Positions 45,801 to 53,796 of a stretch of DNA of 56,532 nucleotides are shown here, one piece after another. The DNA is taken from assembly GCA_017459675.1 (NCBI GenBank), contig JAFUCM010000004.1, positions 1 to 56,532 on the forward strand, given 5' to 3'. The notes under the pieces are model-generated. The model was not told where the DNA came from. It ran no database searches and saw only the letters and a program-made list of their open reading frames with translations. Source of the DNA: Eubacterium sp. (lineage in GTDB: Bacteria; Bacillota; Clostridia; Lachnospirales; Lachnospiraceae). Made by a program: the position numbers and the translations under genes. Every line of letters begins with the position of its first letter. The first letter of the stretch is position 1.

Positions 45801-45914
45801 GTGCAGCGCAGCCTGCAGGCCGGGCTGAATGCGCATCTGTCCAAGCCGGTGCAGCCGGACACCCTGTTTGAGACGCTGGAAAGTCTGATCGGGCAGCAGG
45901 AGACAGAGGAGTAA
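42810..45914 (+). pseudogene. hybrid sensor histidine kinase interrupted by one TAG
   Basis: A 1034-codon hybrid kinase if read through. It starts at GTG with GGGGG upstream. Two membrane segments (near residues 12-30 and 295-315) enclose an extracytoplasmic sensor, followed by a coiled coil and a PAS-like domain (about 365-490). TAG at codon 503 (44316-44318) falls just before ALSDALTAAEEANKAKTAFL, where relatives usually have Gln; CAG to TAG is the simplest cause. After it, in the same frame, come His528 (SNMSHEIRTPM), GNAVKF, DTGIGM, GSSGLGL, and two receiver domains with LILVDWQMPEMDG and AILMDMRMPEMDG. ATG 44385 lies within the phosphoacceptor segment and lacks a site, so the second half is unlikely to be made alone. 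Confidence 0.8.
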
Positions 45915-45947
45915 ATGGGTAAATTGCGATCTCTGATCGCGCACAGG

Positions 45948-45975
45948 AAACGGTCGCCCGGCAGGCGACCGTTTT
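45948..45975 (+). terminator. Rho-independent terminator after the hybrid kinase
   Basis: AAACGGTCGCC (45948-45958) and GGCGACCGTTT (45964-45974) form a perfect 11-bp stem with the T-run included. Confidence 0.88.
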
Positions 45976-46049
45976 TGCATGCGTGCCTGCTATACTGACC
46001 TCACAGAGATGAAACACAGCCCGCCGCGGGGCAGAAAGTGAGGTCAGAA

Positions 46050-46724
46050 ATGAGAAAAGGATTAACAGAACTGGTATTTATTCTCGACAGAAGCGGATCC
46101 ATGTCCGGTCTGGAAGCAGATACAATCGGGGGCTTCAACGGCCTGCTTGCGAAGCAGAAAAAGGAGGAAGGAGAAGCGCTTGTATCGGTCGTCCTGTTTG
46201 ACGACGTGACAGAGGTCATTTACGACCGGACCGATATCCGGAAGGTTGAGCCGCTGAACGACAGCCAGTATTATGTGCGCGGCTGCACAGCACTGCTGGA
46301 TGCGGTCGGCGGAGCCATTCATCACATCGGAAACGTCCACAGATACGCCAGAGAAGAAGATGTGCCGGAAAAGACACTGTTTATCATCACCACCGACGGA
46401 ATGGAAAACGCAAGCCGTGTATATAATTATGAGAAGGTCCGCCGGATGATCGAACGCCAGAAGGAAAAATATCACTGGGAATTCCTGTTTCTCGGCGCCA
46501 ATATTGATGCGGTTTCTGTGGCCGGCAGCTTCGGCATCCGTCCGAACCGCGCAGTACGCTACGAGCATGATGCAAAAGGGACCAGACTGAACTTCGAAGT
46601 CATGTCAAATGCAGTTTCTTATGCGCGGATGTCTGCATCTGCAGAAGCGATGGAGGAAATGCTCGATGACGAGGAACTGCTTGCGCCCATCCGCCGGGAC
46701 TACAAGAAACGGCACCGCCGGTGA
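46050..46724 (+). CDS. VWA domain protein (TerY-like)
   Basis: A 224-residue single von Willebrand A domain. The metal-ion-dependent adhesion site is complete: DRSGSMS (Asp13, Ser15, Ser17), a Thr in RGCTALLDAVG, and the TTDGMEN acid. No signal peptide or membrane segment is present, so it is cytoplasmic, as in TerY-type proteins. GAGGTC lies close before the ATG; an in-frame GTG at 46038 is the alternative. TerY-like proteins belong to Ter-linked stress systems described by comparative genomics. The next gene has a macro domain, which hints at ADP-ribose signalling. No TerD or kinase gene is visible here. Confidence 0.85.
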   Translation: MRKGLTELVFILDRSGSMSGLEADTIGGFNGLLAKQKKEEGEALVSVVLFDDVTEVIYDRTDIRKVEPLNDSQYYVRGCTALLDAVGGAIHHIGNVHRYAREEDVPEKTLFIITTDGMENASRVYNYEKVRRMIERQKEKYHWEFLFLGANIDAVSVAGSFGIRPNRAVRYEHDAKGTRLNFEVMSNAVSYARMSASAEAMEEMLDDEELLAPIRRDYKKRHRR

Positions 46725-46772
46725 GAAGCAGGGTCACGCAGCACTTTCGGTGAGCAGCCGGTACGGTTTCGG

Positions 46773-46802
46773 TTTCCATGAAGGTTTGGTGTGATATATA
46801 AT
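46773..46802 (+). promoter_or_regulatory. promoter of the macro-domain gene
   Basis: TTTCCA (46773-46778), 18 bases, TATAAT (46797-46802); start codon at 46841. Confidence 0.45.
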
Positions 46803-46840
46803 AAAATGCAGGATGATCCTGAGAAAAGGAGGCAGAAGCG

Positions 46841-48046
46841 ATGCCATTTAAGATTATTCGCAATGATATTACCAGGATGGAAACCGAAGCCATTGTAAAT
46901 ACGGCAAATGATCATCCGAGTGTCGGAACCGGATGTGATCATGCGGTTTATCAGGCGGCAGGCTATGAAGAGCTGCTTGCATACAGGAAGGAGAAGATCG
47001 GCTTTGCGGAAGAAGGCGAAGCATTTATGACACCCGGATTCTGCCTTCCTGCGAAATATATCATTCATGCCGTGAGTCCGCTTTATATTGACGGAAATCA
47101 TCATGAAGAGGAACTGCTCCGGTCCTGCTACCGGAAAAGCCTGGCACTTGCTGCCCAAAACGGAATCCGGTCCATTGCATTTCCCCTGATCTCAACCGGC
47201 GGATTCGGATACCCGAAAGAAGAGGGCATGCGGATCGCAGTCGACGAAATACATGCATTTCTGATGCATTCAGATATGGAGATTTACCTCGTTGTGTTCG
47301 ACGAGAAGGCGACCCGGATGGGAAAAAGTCTGTATCCGGAACTTGAAGCCTATATTGACCGCAATTACGTGGAGGAGAAGCGCGAGGAAGAATACGGCGG
47401 CGCTTATTATGCGGCCTGGAGGACGCGGGAAGAAGCGGCAGAAGACTTCATGATGGATAGGGAGGAACCGCACCGCGAAGCAGACCGGGCACCGTATCAG
47501 GAAGGAAACATGCCGGAGGCGCCATTATTCAACGAGCGGCCCTCCAGAAGAATGAGCAGACGCCGGGATGAACGTGAGATGTACAGGCCGGCGGCGTCTC
47601 CGCGTTTCGATGAAGATGTCATGGACGCTGCGCCGGCAATTTCCATCGACCAGGATGAAGCGATTGAAGAAATGGAGCGAAAACTCGCTGCCAGAGTGGC
47701 CCACGTCTCCGATACATTTTCCGAGTATCTGCTCTATCTGATCGGAGAAAAAGGCCTGACCAATGCCGATGTCTACAAAGGTGCCATCGTCGACAAAAAG
47801 GTCTTCTCCAAGATCAAGAACAATCCGAATTATCATCCGCAGAAACTGACGGCACTCTGCCTGTGTGTGGGTGCGCATCTGAACATGGACGAGACAAAAG
47901 ATCTTCTCGCGCGGGCCGGCTACGCCCTGTCGCCCTGTGACATCACAGATATCATTTTCTCGTTCTTTATCGAGAACCGGATTTATAACATGATCGAGCT
48001 GGATATTCAGCTTGAAGAACACGGGCAGCCGTGTATCATTTCCTGA
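46841..48046 (+). CDS. macro-domain protein with C-terminal XRE-like domain
   Basis: 401 aa. Residues 1-165 form a macro domain that binds or hydrolyses ADP-ribose derivatives (AIVNTANDHPSVGTGCDHAVYQAAG, then FMTPGFCLPAKYIIHAVSP and AFPLISTGGFGYPKEEG); the first loop lacks the usual glycine run. A charged, Arg/Glu-rich linker spans about 170-265. The last 135 residues (EYLLYLIGEKGLTNADVYKGAIVDKKVFSKI to ARAGYALSPCDITDIIFSFFIEN) match a helical XRE-like module known to me fused to other signalling domains in Bacillota. AAAGGAGG precedes the ATG. It lies between a VWA gene and an exonuclease-like remnant. Confidence 0.82.
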   Translation: MPFKIIRNDITRMETEAIVNTANDHPSVGTGCDHAVYQAAGYEELLAYRKEKIGFAEEGEAFMTPGFCLPAKYIIHAVSPLYIDGNHHEEELLRSCYRKSLALAAQNGIRSIAFPLISTGGFGYPKEEGMRIAVDEIHAFLMHSDMEIYLVVFDEKATRMGKSLYPELEAYIDRNYVEEKREEEYGGAYYAAWRTREEAAEDFMMDREEPHREADRAPYQEGNMPEAPLFNERPSRRMSRRRDEREMYRPAASPRFDEDVMDAAPAISIDQDEAIEEMERKLAARVAHVSDTFSEYLLYLIGEKGLTNADVYKGAIVDKKVFSKIKNNPNYHPQKLTALCLCVGAHLNMDETKDLLARAGYALSPCDITDIIFSFFIENRIYNMIELDIQLEEHGQPCIIS

Positions 48047-48093
48047 AAGGGAAAATCTGCATGCCGCAAATGCAGCAGAATGGAGAGGACGAT

Positions 48094-48198
48094 ATGAATG
48101 AAATATCTCTGACAAACACGACTGCGATCAGTGCACTCCTCCACGGCGGGACAGAATTTGCCGCTCCGATGACAAAAGATATTTTCCTGACAAAATGA
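48094..48198 (+). CDS. short open frame (34 aa) upstream of the exonuclease-like remnant
   Basis: Starts at ATG 48094 with GGAGAGGA eight bases before it and ends in TGA overlapping the next ATG by four bases. It encodes ISLTNTTAISALLHGG and ends TKDIFLTK. No family is recognised. It may be a real coupled leader gene, or the 5' end of the following gene separated by a one-base frameshift. Confidence 0.4.
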   Translation: MNEISLTNTTAISALLHGGTEFAAPMTKDIFLTK

Positions 48199-48587
48199 AA
48201 ATCATCAATGGCGAAGAGCGCGGCATGTACTGCTGTGAACTTGACGAAAATGCGGACAGAGAGGCGCAGAGCAGGATGCTCGCCGAATTTGAAGAAACGG
48301 TGGGGTATCTTCCGATGGTATCATACGGGTTGGCAGGCTGCAGGCTGGAAGCACTTGAAGAAGCATACGGCGTCCTTCTCGGGAAATCATTTTCCAATCA
48401 TGTAATCGATACTAAAAAGATGGTCAGCATTCACATCCCCGAACGCTCCTTCCGTACATTAGATGATTGTGCCAACTGGCTGGGAATCACCTGCGAGGCA
48501 GAGACAGACCTGGAGCGGGAATGCCGTCTGATCTGGAATCTGTACTGCAGACTGGACCGGTCAGAACTGGAACATAAAAGTAAGTGA
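48195..48587 (+). CDS. exonuclease-fold-like fragment, likely non-catalytic
   Basis: 130 aa. The order LPMVSYGLAGCRLEALEEAYG, FSNHVIDTKKM, RSFRTLDDCANWLGI and ECRLIWNLYCRL follows the second half of DnaQ-type exonucleases (the usual GHN-x-x-FD, DT, ALDALAxxLGI and H-x4-D regions). However, the catalytic HN and Asp and the late His are replaced, and the first DxE block is absent. It is therefore either a degraded remnant or a binding-only relative. It follows the macro gene closely and is ended by a strong terminator. The exonuclease link rests on pattern only. Confidence 0.35.
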   Translation: MKIINGEERGMYCCELDENADREAQSRMLAEFEETVGYLPMVSYGLAGCRLEALEEAYGVLLGKSFSNHVIDTKKMVSIHIPERSFRTLDDCANWLGITCEAETDLERECRLIWNLYCRLDRSELEHKSK

Positions 48588-48602
48588 AGACGACTTTGCG
48601 TA

Positions 48603-48641
48603 AAAGCGGGCTGCCGTAAAAGATACGACAGCCCGCTTTTT
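48603..48641. terminator. bidirectional terminator before the tRNA fragment
   Basis: AAAGCGGGCTG (48603-48613) pairs with CAGCCCGCTTT (48629-48639), with CGT/ACG inside; T-run after and A-run before, so it can act on both strands. Confidence 0.85.
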
Positions 48642-48644
48642 CAG

Positions 48645-48702
48645 CGGAGACGAAGGGATTCGAACCCCCGTACCGGGATGAACCGGTAAACGCATTTCGA
48701 GA
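48645..48702 (-). tRNA. 3' half of a tRNA-Ser gene (attachment-site remnant)
   Basis: Read on the minus strand from 48702: TCTCGAAATGCG (3' side of an anticodon arm, loop consistent with CGA), a long variable arm TACCGG-TTCAT-CCCGGTA typical of serine tRNAs, the T arm GGGGGTTCGAATCCC and the acceptor strand CGTCTCCG. No CCA is encoded. The expected 5' half (a GGAGACG start and D arm) is absent on the right; sequence there is unrelated. This is the pattern left where an element has integrated in a tRNA gene. Confidence 0.75.
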
Positions 48703-49037
48703 AATAGAATCCGAAAGGATTTATGTGGAATGCAGTGGAATCATATGGTATGCAAAGGAAACAGAATTTTATACGGAAATCCTTTATTTTCGGGGATAAG
48801 AGGCCATTGAGCCCTTTAAATGCTGGACAAATTAAGGGCAACAATACCGAGGACAAGAGATGTCAAATGTTCTGGAATTTGGAGAGAAATTGGAGAGAAA
48901 TCGATAAAAAAAGAAGAGTTTGAAGAGAATTAAAAACGAAAAATTAATACGAATTTGAACCCATTCTGATTGGGCAAATCATCATGTGTGCACTTCTGCT
49001 GTTGGCAAGAATAACTTATTTTCAGGAGAAGTGAGAT

Positions 49038-51419
49038 ATGACAATTGATGAAATAAACGATCTCAGGGATCAATACCCGCAAATCATAAGTGCAGCGCAG
49101 ATGCAAAAGATTTGCCACATTTCCGATAATAAATGCAAATATCTTTTAGAAGAAGGAATTGTTCCCTCCATCGATTATCATCGCAGAGCGAAACGTTTCA
49201 AGATACGTCTGGATGATGTGATTGATTATTTACAGAAACGAGAAATGGATGCTGATTATGGATGCCCGCCAAAAGGCTACTATTCAGCACTTCAGATCAA
49301 CAAACGAAAACGGTGGATTATCAGACAGAAGGTTCTTTCTGAAGAAGAAAAGAAAATCGTTCGGGATTATTATGAAAAACAGATCGAGAGCTGGCCGGAT
49401 GTGCTCACCCCCTGGTGGGCTGCCCGTCTTCTTGGCTGGACAACTTCTAACATTGTCAAAGTTTGCAGGGAAAAGAAGTTGAAGGCATTTCATGTCGGAA
49501 GGGGCCGTTCTCTGAAGATTCCGAAAGAGTATCTGATCGACTACCTCGTTTCGGAAGACTACAGATGCAGAAAATGTCATTTTACCCGGGAACAGTTGGA
49601 ACATGAAGAGAAGCTGGAAAAGCTGCTGGTATCATATAACCTGACTGTTGAGAATTCTGACGGAGATCGGATGGTTAACAGGTTTGAGGAAAGTAGTGAT
49701 GGGAATCATTATTTATCAGCAGATGAGATTAATAACATCAAAAATCAATATCCATCATACGTAAGCGGACAACAGATGTGTCAAATATGTGACATCAAAA
49801 TGCCGGAATGCAAGTATCTTCTGGAAAATGGAATTGTTCCATGTGTCGATTATCATCGCCGACGGCATCGATTCAAAATACGTCTGGATGATGTGATTGA
49901 TTTCTTACAGAAACGGGCAGCCGGCGTTGAACTGAGGCGCTCACCGACGGAATATATGATACAAAATATTAATTATGAAAAGAGTCCGTTGAGAATTCGA
50001 AGAAAAAACCTGTCGGAGAAGGAACAGAGTGTTGTTAGGGCATATTATGAAGAACAGACCATAAGCTGGCCTGATGTGATAAAAACAGATATGGTTTGCA
50101 GTCTTCTGGGATGCAAAGGTGATATTGTTGCAAGGTTGTGCAGGCAGCAGAAATTGAAAGCGTTTTATATCGGCAAGGGCAGTGCGCTCAATATTCCCAA
50201 AGAGTATCTGCTCGACTATCTGGTTTCATGGGAACACAGATGTGGTAGAAAGTTTACGCCGAAGGAAAAAGAGCATGAAGAAAAGCTGGAAAAGCTGCTA
50301 AAAACACAGTGTCCGGTAAGTGAGACGGAGGAATTATCTGAGCAGGAACAGAACTGCGATAATGAGCATTTACAGTCAAATGTGCAGCAAATGGAAGAAG
50401 CGTCTTATTCGTTGGAAGAAAGTACTTTACCTGAAAAGCAGATAACAGATACAGAGAATCGCTTTGGAGAGGTATTTGTTAGTGAAAAAGAAAATGAAGT
50501 TGTTAATGAGGATGTCGATGTAGTTGTTGCTGAAACAGTTTTCATGTCCGAAGACAGTACAGCGGATGAGATGATTCCTCAGAACGACAGAAAGAAGAAT
50601 GACATGAAAATAGATGCAATAGAAGATTTAAGGGATCAATATCCGCCATATATCAGTGAAAACCAGATGTATAAAATCTGTCATATCAGCAAACGTACAT
50701 GCCGGTATCTTCTGGGAAACGGGATTGTTCCGTGTATTGATAACCATAAAAAGACGCATCGGTATAAAATACGCATTGATGATGTGATCGAGTATCTTTA
50801 TAAACGCGAATCCGGTGCTGAATTGAAACGTCCGCCGGCAGGATATTACAAATCCCAAAAGAATGATGAGAGTTCGTTATTAATAAGAGAAAAGCTACTG
50901 TCAGATGAAGCACAGGAGATCGTTCGGTCATACTATGAAAAGCAGACTGAAGGCTGGCCTGATGTAATGAGGATCTGGTGGGTGAGTCGTCTTTTAGGCT
51001 GTACGGTCACAACTGTTTCAAAATTATGTCAGGATCAGAAGTTAAAGGCGTTTAAAATAGGAGGAACATATAAAGTCCCGAAAGACAGCCTGATTGACTA
51101 TCTCGTTTCTGAGGAGTACAGGTGCAGAAAAAAGAACACTCCGAAACAACTGGAACACGAAGAGAAACTGGAGAAAATGCTGAGGGTGCAGAGACAAGTG
51201 AATGAAAGCATGCCGGATCCCGAACTGGGAAGTGATGATACATTGTCTGTTTATAATGATTGTGAAGAAGTGCCTCAGATCCTGGAAGAGCATGCGCCTG
51301 TCAACCAATCAACATCTGATAGTGAAACTGATAGCGATGCAGCTATATTAATGAAACTGTTAAAGAATCCGGAAGCAGCTGGATTGTTAAAGGCACTTGT
51401 TAAAGTGATGGACAAGTGA
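49038..51419 (+). CDS. triplicated protein with six excisionase-like helix-turn-helix units
   Basis: 793 aa made of three similar modules starting near residues 1, 226 and 523. Each has a first HTH unit (opening with a DLRDQYP-like segment, then KYLLEEGIVP and the basic FKIRLDDVIDYLQKR), a middle linker, and a second one (SWPDV, WWAARLLGW, KLKAFHVGRG, LKIPKEYLIDYLVSE), ending in an acidic helix (EHEEKLEKLL). Both resemble the MerR/excisionase HTH_17 fold. The linker before module 3 is long and acidic. GGAGAAGTGAG precedes the ATG. Base composition is AT-rich, unlike the chromosome. It lies 340 bases inside the element and may be an excision or copy-control regulator. Confidence 0.6.
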   Translation: MTIDEINDLRDQYPQIISAAQMQKICHISDNKCKYLLEEGIVPSIDYHRRAKRFKIRLDDVIDYLQKREMDADYGCPPKGYYSALQINKRKRWIIRQKVLSEEEKKIVRDYYEKQIESWPDVLTPWWAARLLGWTTSNIVKVCREKKLKAFHVGRGRSLKIPKEYLIDYLVSEDYRCRKCHFTREQLEHEEKLEKLLVSYNLTVENSDGDRMVNRFEESSDGNHYLSADEINNIKNQYPSYVSGQQMCQICDIKMPECKYLLENGIVPCVDYHRRRHRFKIRLDDVIDFLQKRAAGVELRRSPTEYMIQNINYEKSPLRIRRKNLSEKEQSVVRAYYEEQTISWPDVIKTDMVCSLLGCKGDIVARLCRQQKLKAFYIGKGSALNIPKEYLLDYLVSWEHRCGRKFTPKEKEHEEKLEKLLKTQCPVSETEELSEQEQNCDNEHLQSNVQQMEEASYSLEESTLPEKQITDTENRFGEVFVSEKENEVVNEDVDVVVAETVFMSEDSTADEMIPQNDRKKNDMKIDAIEDLRDQYPPYISENQMYKICHISKRTCRYLLGNGIVPCIDNHKKTHRYKIRIDDVIEYLYKRESGAELKRPPAGYYKSQKNDESSLLIREKLLSDEAQEIVRSYYEKQTEGWPDVMRIWWVSRLLGCTVTTVSKLCQDQKLKAFKIGGTYKVPKDSLIDYLVSEEYRCRKKNTPKQLEHEEKLEKMLRVQRQVNESMPDPELGSDDTLSVYNDCEEVPQILEEHAPVNQSTSDSETDSDAAILMKLLKNPEAAGLLKALVKVMDK

Positions 51420-51473
51420 GCAAAGAGATTTTTGCTTATAATAAACTGAAGAATTAGATTCTCCCTCTTACAT

Positions 51474-51524
51474 AGCGCAGTATGAAAGAACTCATTTTCG
51501 GAGTCTTCTGTACTGCGCTTTTTT
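51474..51524 (+). terminator. Rho-independent terminator
   Basis: AGCGCAGTA (51474-51482) pairs with TACTGCGCT (51511-51519), followed by a run of five more T; the loop contains weaker GAACTC/GGAGTC pairing. Confidence 0.75.
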
Positions 51525-51563
51525 GATGTCTGAATTCATACCACAATCATAAAGGAGGATCAT

Positions 51564-52622
51564 ATGAGAACAGAACCGGTAACAATGAATGAGTTTGCGG
51601 AGGCTGTCAGGCAGGATCTGCAGGAACGTCTTTCGGGGATGTATCCGGAACTTCAGGTCAACATCCTGCAGGTAAATAAGCTGCAGGGAGAATCGTATCT
51701 GGGGGCAAGGATCGACAGGGGTGACGGCCTGGCATCTCCGGTCATCGATCTGGAGACGGCGTTTCATGAGATGAAAGTTGTAAGGCCTTATGAAAAGGTG
51801 ATTGATGATCTGATGGATACAGCCAGGTCGGTCCTGAAGGATATGCCGGAGCTCAGTGTGGAGAAGCTGAGTGATTACGACCGGGCGAAGAGCAACCTGA
51901 TTATGCAGGTGATTCCGATCAAAGGCAATGAGGAGCGTCTTGCCGACATGCCGCACAGAGAGCTGGAAGACATGGCCGTGGTATATCGTGTCATTGTCGG
52001 GTCAGATGAACGGGGAGAGATGTCCTATCTGGTAACGAATTCCCTTCTGGAAGAATACGGGATCACACATGAGCAGCTGTATACAGACGCGGTACAGAGC
52101 ATGCGGGAGCAGAATTCCTATTCCATAACACCGCTTTTCGATGTACTTGCCGCGATTGATCCGGTATTTGCAGACGGACCGATGTTCGAGCCGGATCACA
52201 GCCTTCTGGTCGCCACAAATGAGCAGAAGATGTACGGTGCAGGTGTGATTGCCATGCCTGAGTTTATGGAGGAAGCTGCGGAAAAGCTGCACGGGGACTA
52301 TTTTATTCTCCCTTCTTCGATTCATGAAGTTCTGCTGCTGAAAGATGATGGAAATACAGACTATCGGGGACTGGAGTCAATGGTGCAGGAGATCAATGAA
52401 AATGCGGTAGCACCGAAAGAACGTCTGACTGATACTGTATATCACTATGACGCAGAGGAACGGGTCTTCGAAACGGCAAAACACTTCACGGAGCGGCAGA
52501 TGGAAAAGGAACGGGGCGGGCGTGGGTCTGTGCTGAAGGATCTGGCGGATAACCGGCAGAAATCACAGGAGCTGCAGCCCAGACAAAGATCAGAACCCGG
52601 GAGAGGTGGTGTCGTCCTGTGA
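51564..52622 (+). CDS. DUF5688 family protein
   Basis: A 352-residue cytoplasmic protein of the DUF5688 type, recognised from the opening MNEFAEAVRQDLQERL, the ILQVNKLQGESYLGARI segment, VIPIKGNEERLADMPHRELEDMAVVYRV and the C-terminal DYFILPSSIHEVLLL. Many copies occur in mobile elements of Lachnospiraceae; the function is unknown. AAAGGAGG lies before the ATG. The final 35 residues are basic and Gln-rich. Its TGA overlaps the GTG of the next gene by four bases, so both are probably translated together. Confidence 0.85.
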   Translation: MRTEPVTMNEFAEAVRQDLQERLSGMYPELQVNILQVNKLQGESYLGARIDRGDGLASPVIDLETAFHEMKVVRPYEKVIDDLMDTARSVLKDMPELSVEKLSDYDRAKSNLIMQVIPIKGNEERLADMPHRELEDMAVVYRVIVGSDERGEMSYLVTNSLLEEYGITHEQLYTDAVQSMREQNSYSITPLFDVLAAIDPVFADGPMFEPDHSLLVATNEQKMYGAGVIAMPEFMEEAAEKLHGDYFILPSSIHEVLLLKDDGNTDYRGLESMVQEINENAVAPKERLTDTVYHYDAEERVFETAKHFTERQMEKERGGRGSVLKDLADNRQKSQELQPRQRSEPGRGGVVL

Positions 52623-52909
52623 AAAGAATCCGAAAAAAACCTTCTTTAAGGAAAGTCAGGGATTGTAAAAATTGTCTGTATTACAACAGGAAATTGAAGA
52701 TCTGCACGCTGGGGATGAACCACTGCATCCTGTACCGGAATACTGCTGAAGAGAAGAAGAAACCGGATCTGATCAGAAGGCCGGTATTCTGCTGGAACTG
52801 CCCGTATGGGAGAGACCGCCCGTGTGTCAGTTTCTGCATGCGGAATACACTGGAGGAGTGGCGTAAGGAGCATGCAGTGATCAGGAAGGAGATACAGGTA
52901 TATGCATGA
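52619..52909 (+). CDS. small eight-cysteine, zinc-finger-like protein
   Basis: 96 aa, very basic at the start, with Cys16, 19, 29, 36 and then Cys58, 61, 69, 73. Two groups of four cysteines suggest two zinc sites. It starts at GTG, overlapping the end of the DUF5688 gene, and its stop overlaps the RepA-like ATG by four bases. Position in the replication operon suggests a nucleic-acid-binding accessory role; no family name is recognised. Confidence 0.7.
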   Translation: MKRIRKKPSLRKVRDCKNCLYYNRKLKICTLGMNHCILYRNTAEEKKKPDLIRRPVFCWNCPYGRDRPCVSFCMRNTLEEWRKEHAVIRKEIQVYA

Positions 52910-53763
52910 ACTTTCAATACTTTGATTACGGGGAAGAGCGGCGCTATTCATTTCTGCAGGTTCCAAAGCTCCTTCTGGAGGAACCAAAATTCAAAACCTT
53001 AAGCGGGGACGCGAAGCTTTTATACAGCCTGATGCTGGACAGGGGATATCTCTCCCGCGTAAACGGATGGTATGACGAACGGGGACACCCGTTCATTTTT
53101 TTCACCATCGAAGAGGTGATGAAAAGCCTGTCGATCGGGCGCTCAAAAGCAATCGGGCTTCTTTCGGATCTGGAGAAGTCAGGGTTGATTCTGCGTGTCC
53201 GCCAGGGACTTGGAAAGCCGAACAGGATATATGTCGGAAGGTTCTATTCCGGAGAGCAGCCGGCAGACTTCAAGAAGTATGAAAATCAGACTTCAGGAAG
53301 TCCGGAAATCAACCTTCAGGAAGTCCGAAAATCAGACGGTAATAAAACTGATAAGAGTCAGACTGAAAAGAATCATACTGATCTTATCAATCAGATGGAT
53401 CCGGTTGATGAGATACGGGCGTTTTTTGATATCAGCTGCGGATTCGAGGCGTTGAAGATGGATTATCCAAACCGCGCTGATCAGCTGGAAGAGATCCGGG
53501 AACTGCTTGCGGAGGTATGTACAACAACAAAGCCGACTATCCGGATTTCGGGAGAGGAAAAACCGGCTGCGGTTGTAATAGGCCGTCTGAAAAAACTGAA
53601 CAGCAGCCATATCTGCTATGTCATGGACTGCCTTGGTGAGAACACGACGAAGATCTCCAACATTCGTCAGTATCTCCTGGCAGTCCTTTATAATGCGCCG
53701 GTTACGATCAGCCATTATTACCAGACACTGGTCAGTCACGACATGGCACAGGGGCTGGTGTAA
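52906..53763 (+). CDS. repA: RepA N-terminal-type replication initiator
   Basis: 285 aa. The first 110 residues are the RepA_N winged-helix domain: FDYGEERRYSFLQVPKLLLEEP, LSGDAKLLYSLMLDR, then FFTIEEVMKSLSIGRSKAIGLLSDLEKSGLI and GKPNRIYVGRF. A variable, Ser/Lys-rich middle (residues 115-160) precedes a C-terminal helical domain, as in initiators of Firmicutes plasmids and conjugative elements. It is coupled to the small Cys-rich gene by ATGA and followed after 33 bases by parA. It indicates that the element can replicate autonomously at some stage. Confidence 0.88.
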   Translation: MNFQYFDYGEERRYSFLQVPKLLLEEPKFKTLSGDAKLLYSLMLDRGYLSRVNGWYDERGHPFIFFTIEEVMKSLSIGRSKAIGLLSDLEKSGLILRVRQGLGKPNRIYVGRFYSGEQPADFKKYENQTSGSPEINLQEVRKSDGNKTDKSQTEKNHTDLINQMDPVDEIRAFFDISCGFEALKMDYPNRADQLEEIRELLAEVCTTTKPTIRISGEEKPAAVVIGRLKKLNSSHICYVMDCLGENTTKISNIRQYLLAVLYNAPVTISHYYQTLVSHDMAQGLV

Positions 53764-53796
53764 CGGGCCGACAGAAACGGAGGTGAAAGACCATTT

